NCBI GenBank assembly: GCA_009741485.1
Contig: VKON01002658.1
Location: forward strand, 923,469-987,468
Origin: Malurus cyaneus samueli
Lineage: Eukaryota > Chordata > Aves > Passeriformes > Maluridae
DNA length: 64,000 nt
Reading direction: 5' to 3'
Shown: piece after piece, positions 63,276 through 64,000 of the stretch
Layout: every line of letters starts with the position of its first letter
Numbering within the stretch: position 1 is the first letter of the stretch
Notes under the pieces: generated by a model
What the model was told of the DNA's origin: nothing
The model's input: the letters and a program-made list of their open reading frames with translations, nothing else
Databases searched by the model: none
Made by a program: the position numbers and the translations under genes

Positions 63276-64000
63276 TTAAATGGCGATGTTCATGGAGTGT
63301 TACTGGGTTGACTGTGGGCTTTGTGTATCTCCCTGGACCAGACTCTGTGCATATTTACTGACTTGAGGGCTTTAATTAAAGCCATCAGGGGCTGTTTTAC
63401 AGCCAGTCTAGCATGGCTTTGCCTCCCCTCCTCCTTGTCCCCGTGTGCACAGACAGGATTTTTGAAAACAAGGTGTTCAGGTGGTGTGCCTTGCACCCTC
63501 TGGGCACCTCTGAAAACCAACACCCAGCTCCCTGCTGTGGCTGGGGCCCTGCTCCTTCATCCCCCTGATTTCAGTGGGATAAGGACCAGGTGCTGGAAGC
63601 ACAGGCCCCCATTTCCACCCATCCTGTTGTAGGATTGTGGGTCAGAGGCTTTGCAGAGGAGCCTGGAGCTCTGCACCCCTCGGAACGTGCAGAGTCAGAG
63701 CTAGCGCTGCATAACCCTGCTGATAAAACAGTGCTGGCCTCACACATCATAACCACACGAATTCCTACATCTCAGCCAACTTGTGTCTCCAAGCAGAGTG
63801 AGATGGGACTGTCAGCTTATGAAATTTCCTTCCCACTACTTGTTTTTAATAGAAGCTGTTTGAGTCATGGCAGGGAGAGGAAACTATCTAAACCCACAAA
63901 TCTTACAGCTCGAGCCAGCCACACCAAGGGACGCAGAACCAACCACCCTCTTCCTACTCCATCCCCAAACACCCAGTTCAGTCTTGGGCTTGGTTTGGTT
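63276..64000. other. Downstream flank, no gene seen
   Basis: About 0.7 kb after the predicted poly(A) site without an exon or known repeat. The last bases (63984-64000) read GGCTTGGTTTGGTT, which may be the start of another GGTTT-type array cut by the window edge. If the gene is BCAS3, TBX2 is expected further downstream; it is not in this window. Confidence 0.5.

Overview
This window looks like vertebrate, most probably avian, nuclear DNA. The support is short, truncated CR1 LINE tails in both orientations, two ancient MIR-type SINE relics, low interspersed-repeat density, many minisatellites and homopolymer tracts, and split genes with GT..AG introns. I cannot name the species; a songbird is a guess. 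There are no bacterial-style operons, CRISPR arrays, tRNAs or rRNAs, and I see no intact transposon or provirus.

Only two convincing protein-coding segments are visible, both on the + strand and joined by matching splice phases: an internal exon (42851-43018) and a terminal coding exon (62408-62556), separated by a 19.4 kb intron. Together they encode a 104-residue, serine-rich C-terminal tail ending in ...LFPTGFP. From memory of the family I assign this to BCAS3 (rudhira), a WD40/beta-propeller protein linked to autophagy and cytoskeletal control. No search was possible, so the symbol is provisional. A 3' UTR of about 0.7 kb with an AATAAA signal at 63248-63253 follows, then about 0.7 kb of downstream sequence. 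If the gene is BCAS3, the next gene downstream in vertebrates is expected to be TBX2.

Layout: 1-42850 is most simply read as intron (or introns) upstream of the first visible exon. It holds a minisatellite at the left edge, a striking 1.5 kb G/T-only GGTTT/GGTT array (4316-5827), a pyrimidine tract (9636-9946), a 13-bp minisatellite (11656-11829), a GC-rich patch with two tandem repeats (about 19.9-20.34 kb), CR1 and MIR fragments, a roughly 870-bp minisatellite (36635-37505) and a GC-rich GATA-motif cluster (41340-41790). A 10/11-bp minisatellite runs to within 13 bases of the 42851 exon. The terminal intron (43019-62407) holds a frame-preserving 72-bp triple repeat, conserved-looking AT-rich blocks, a CpG-rich island (about 59740-60640) and a CR1 fragment.

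Most of the rest is unique, AT-rich sequence with homeodomain-like TAATTA words and few repeats. This resembles the conserved non-coding DNA of a gene-regulatory block, but conservation cannot be measured here. The very long open frames in the GGTTT array and the other minisatellites are compositional artefacts. I found no evidence of a novel multi-gene system. The most notable items are the GGTTT array, the minisatellite next to a splice acceptor, the GATA cluster and the CpG island in the last intron.
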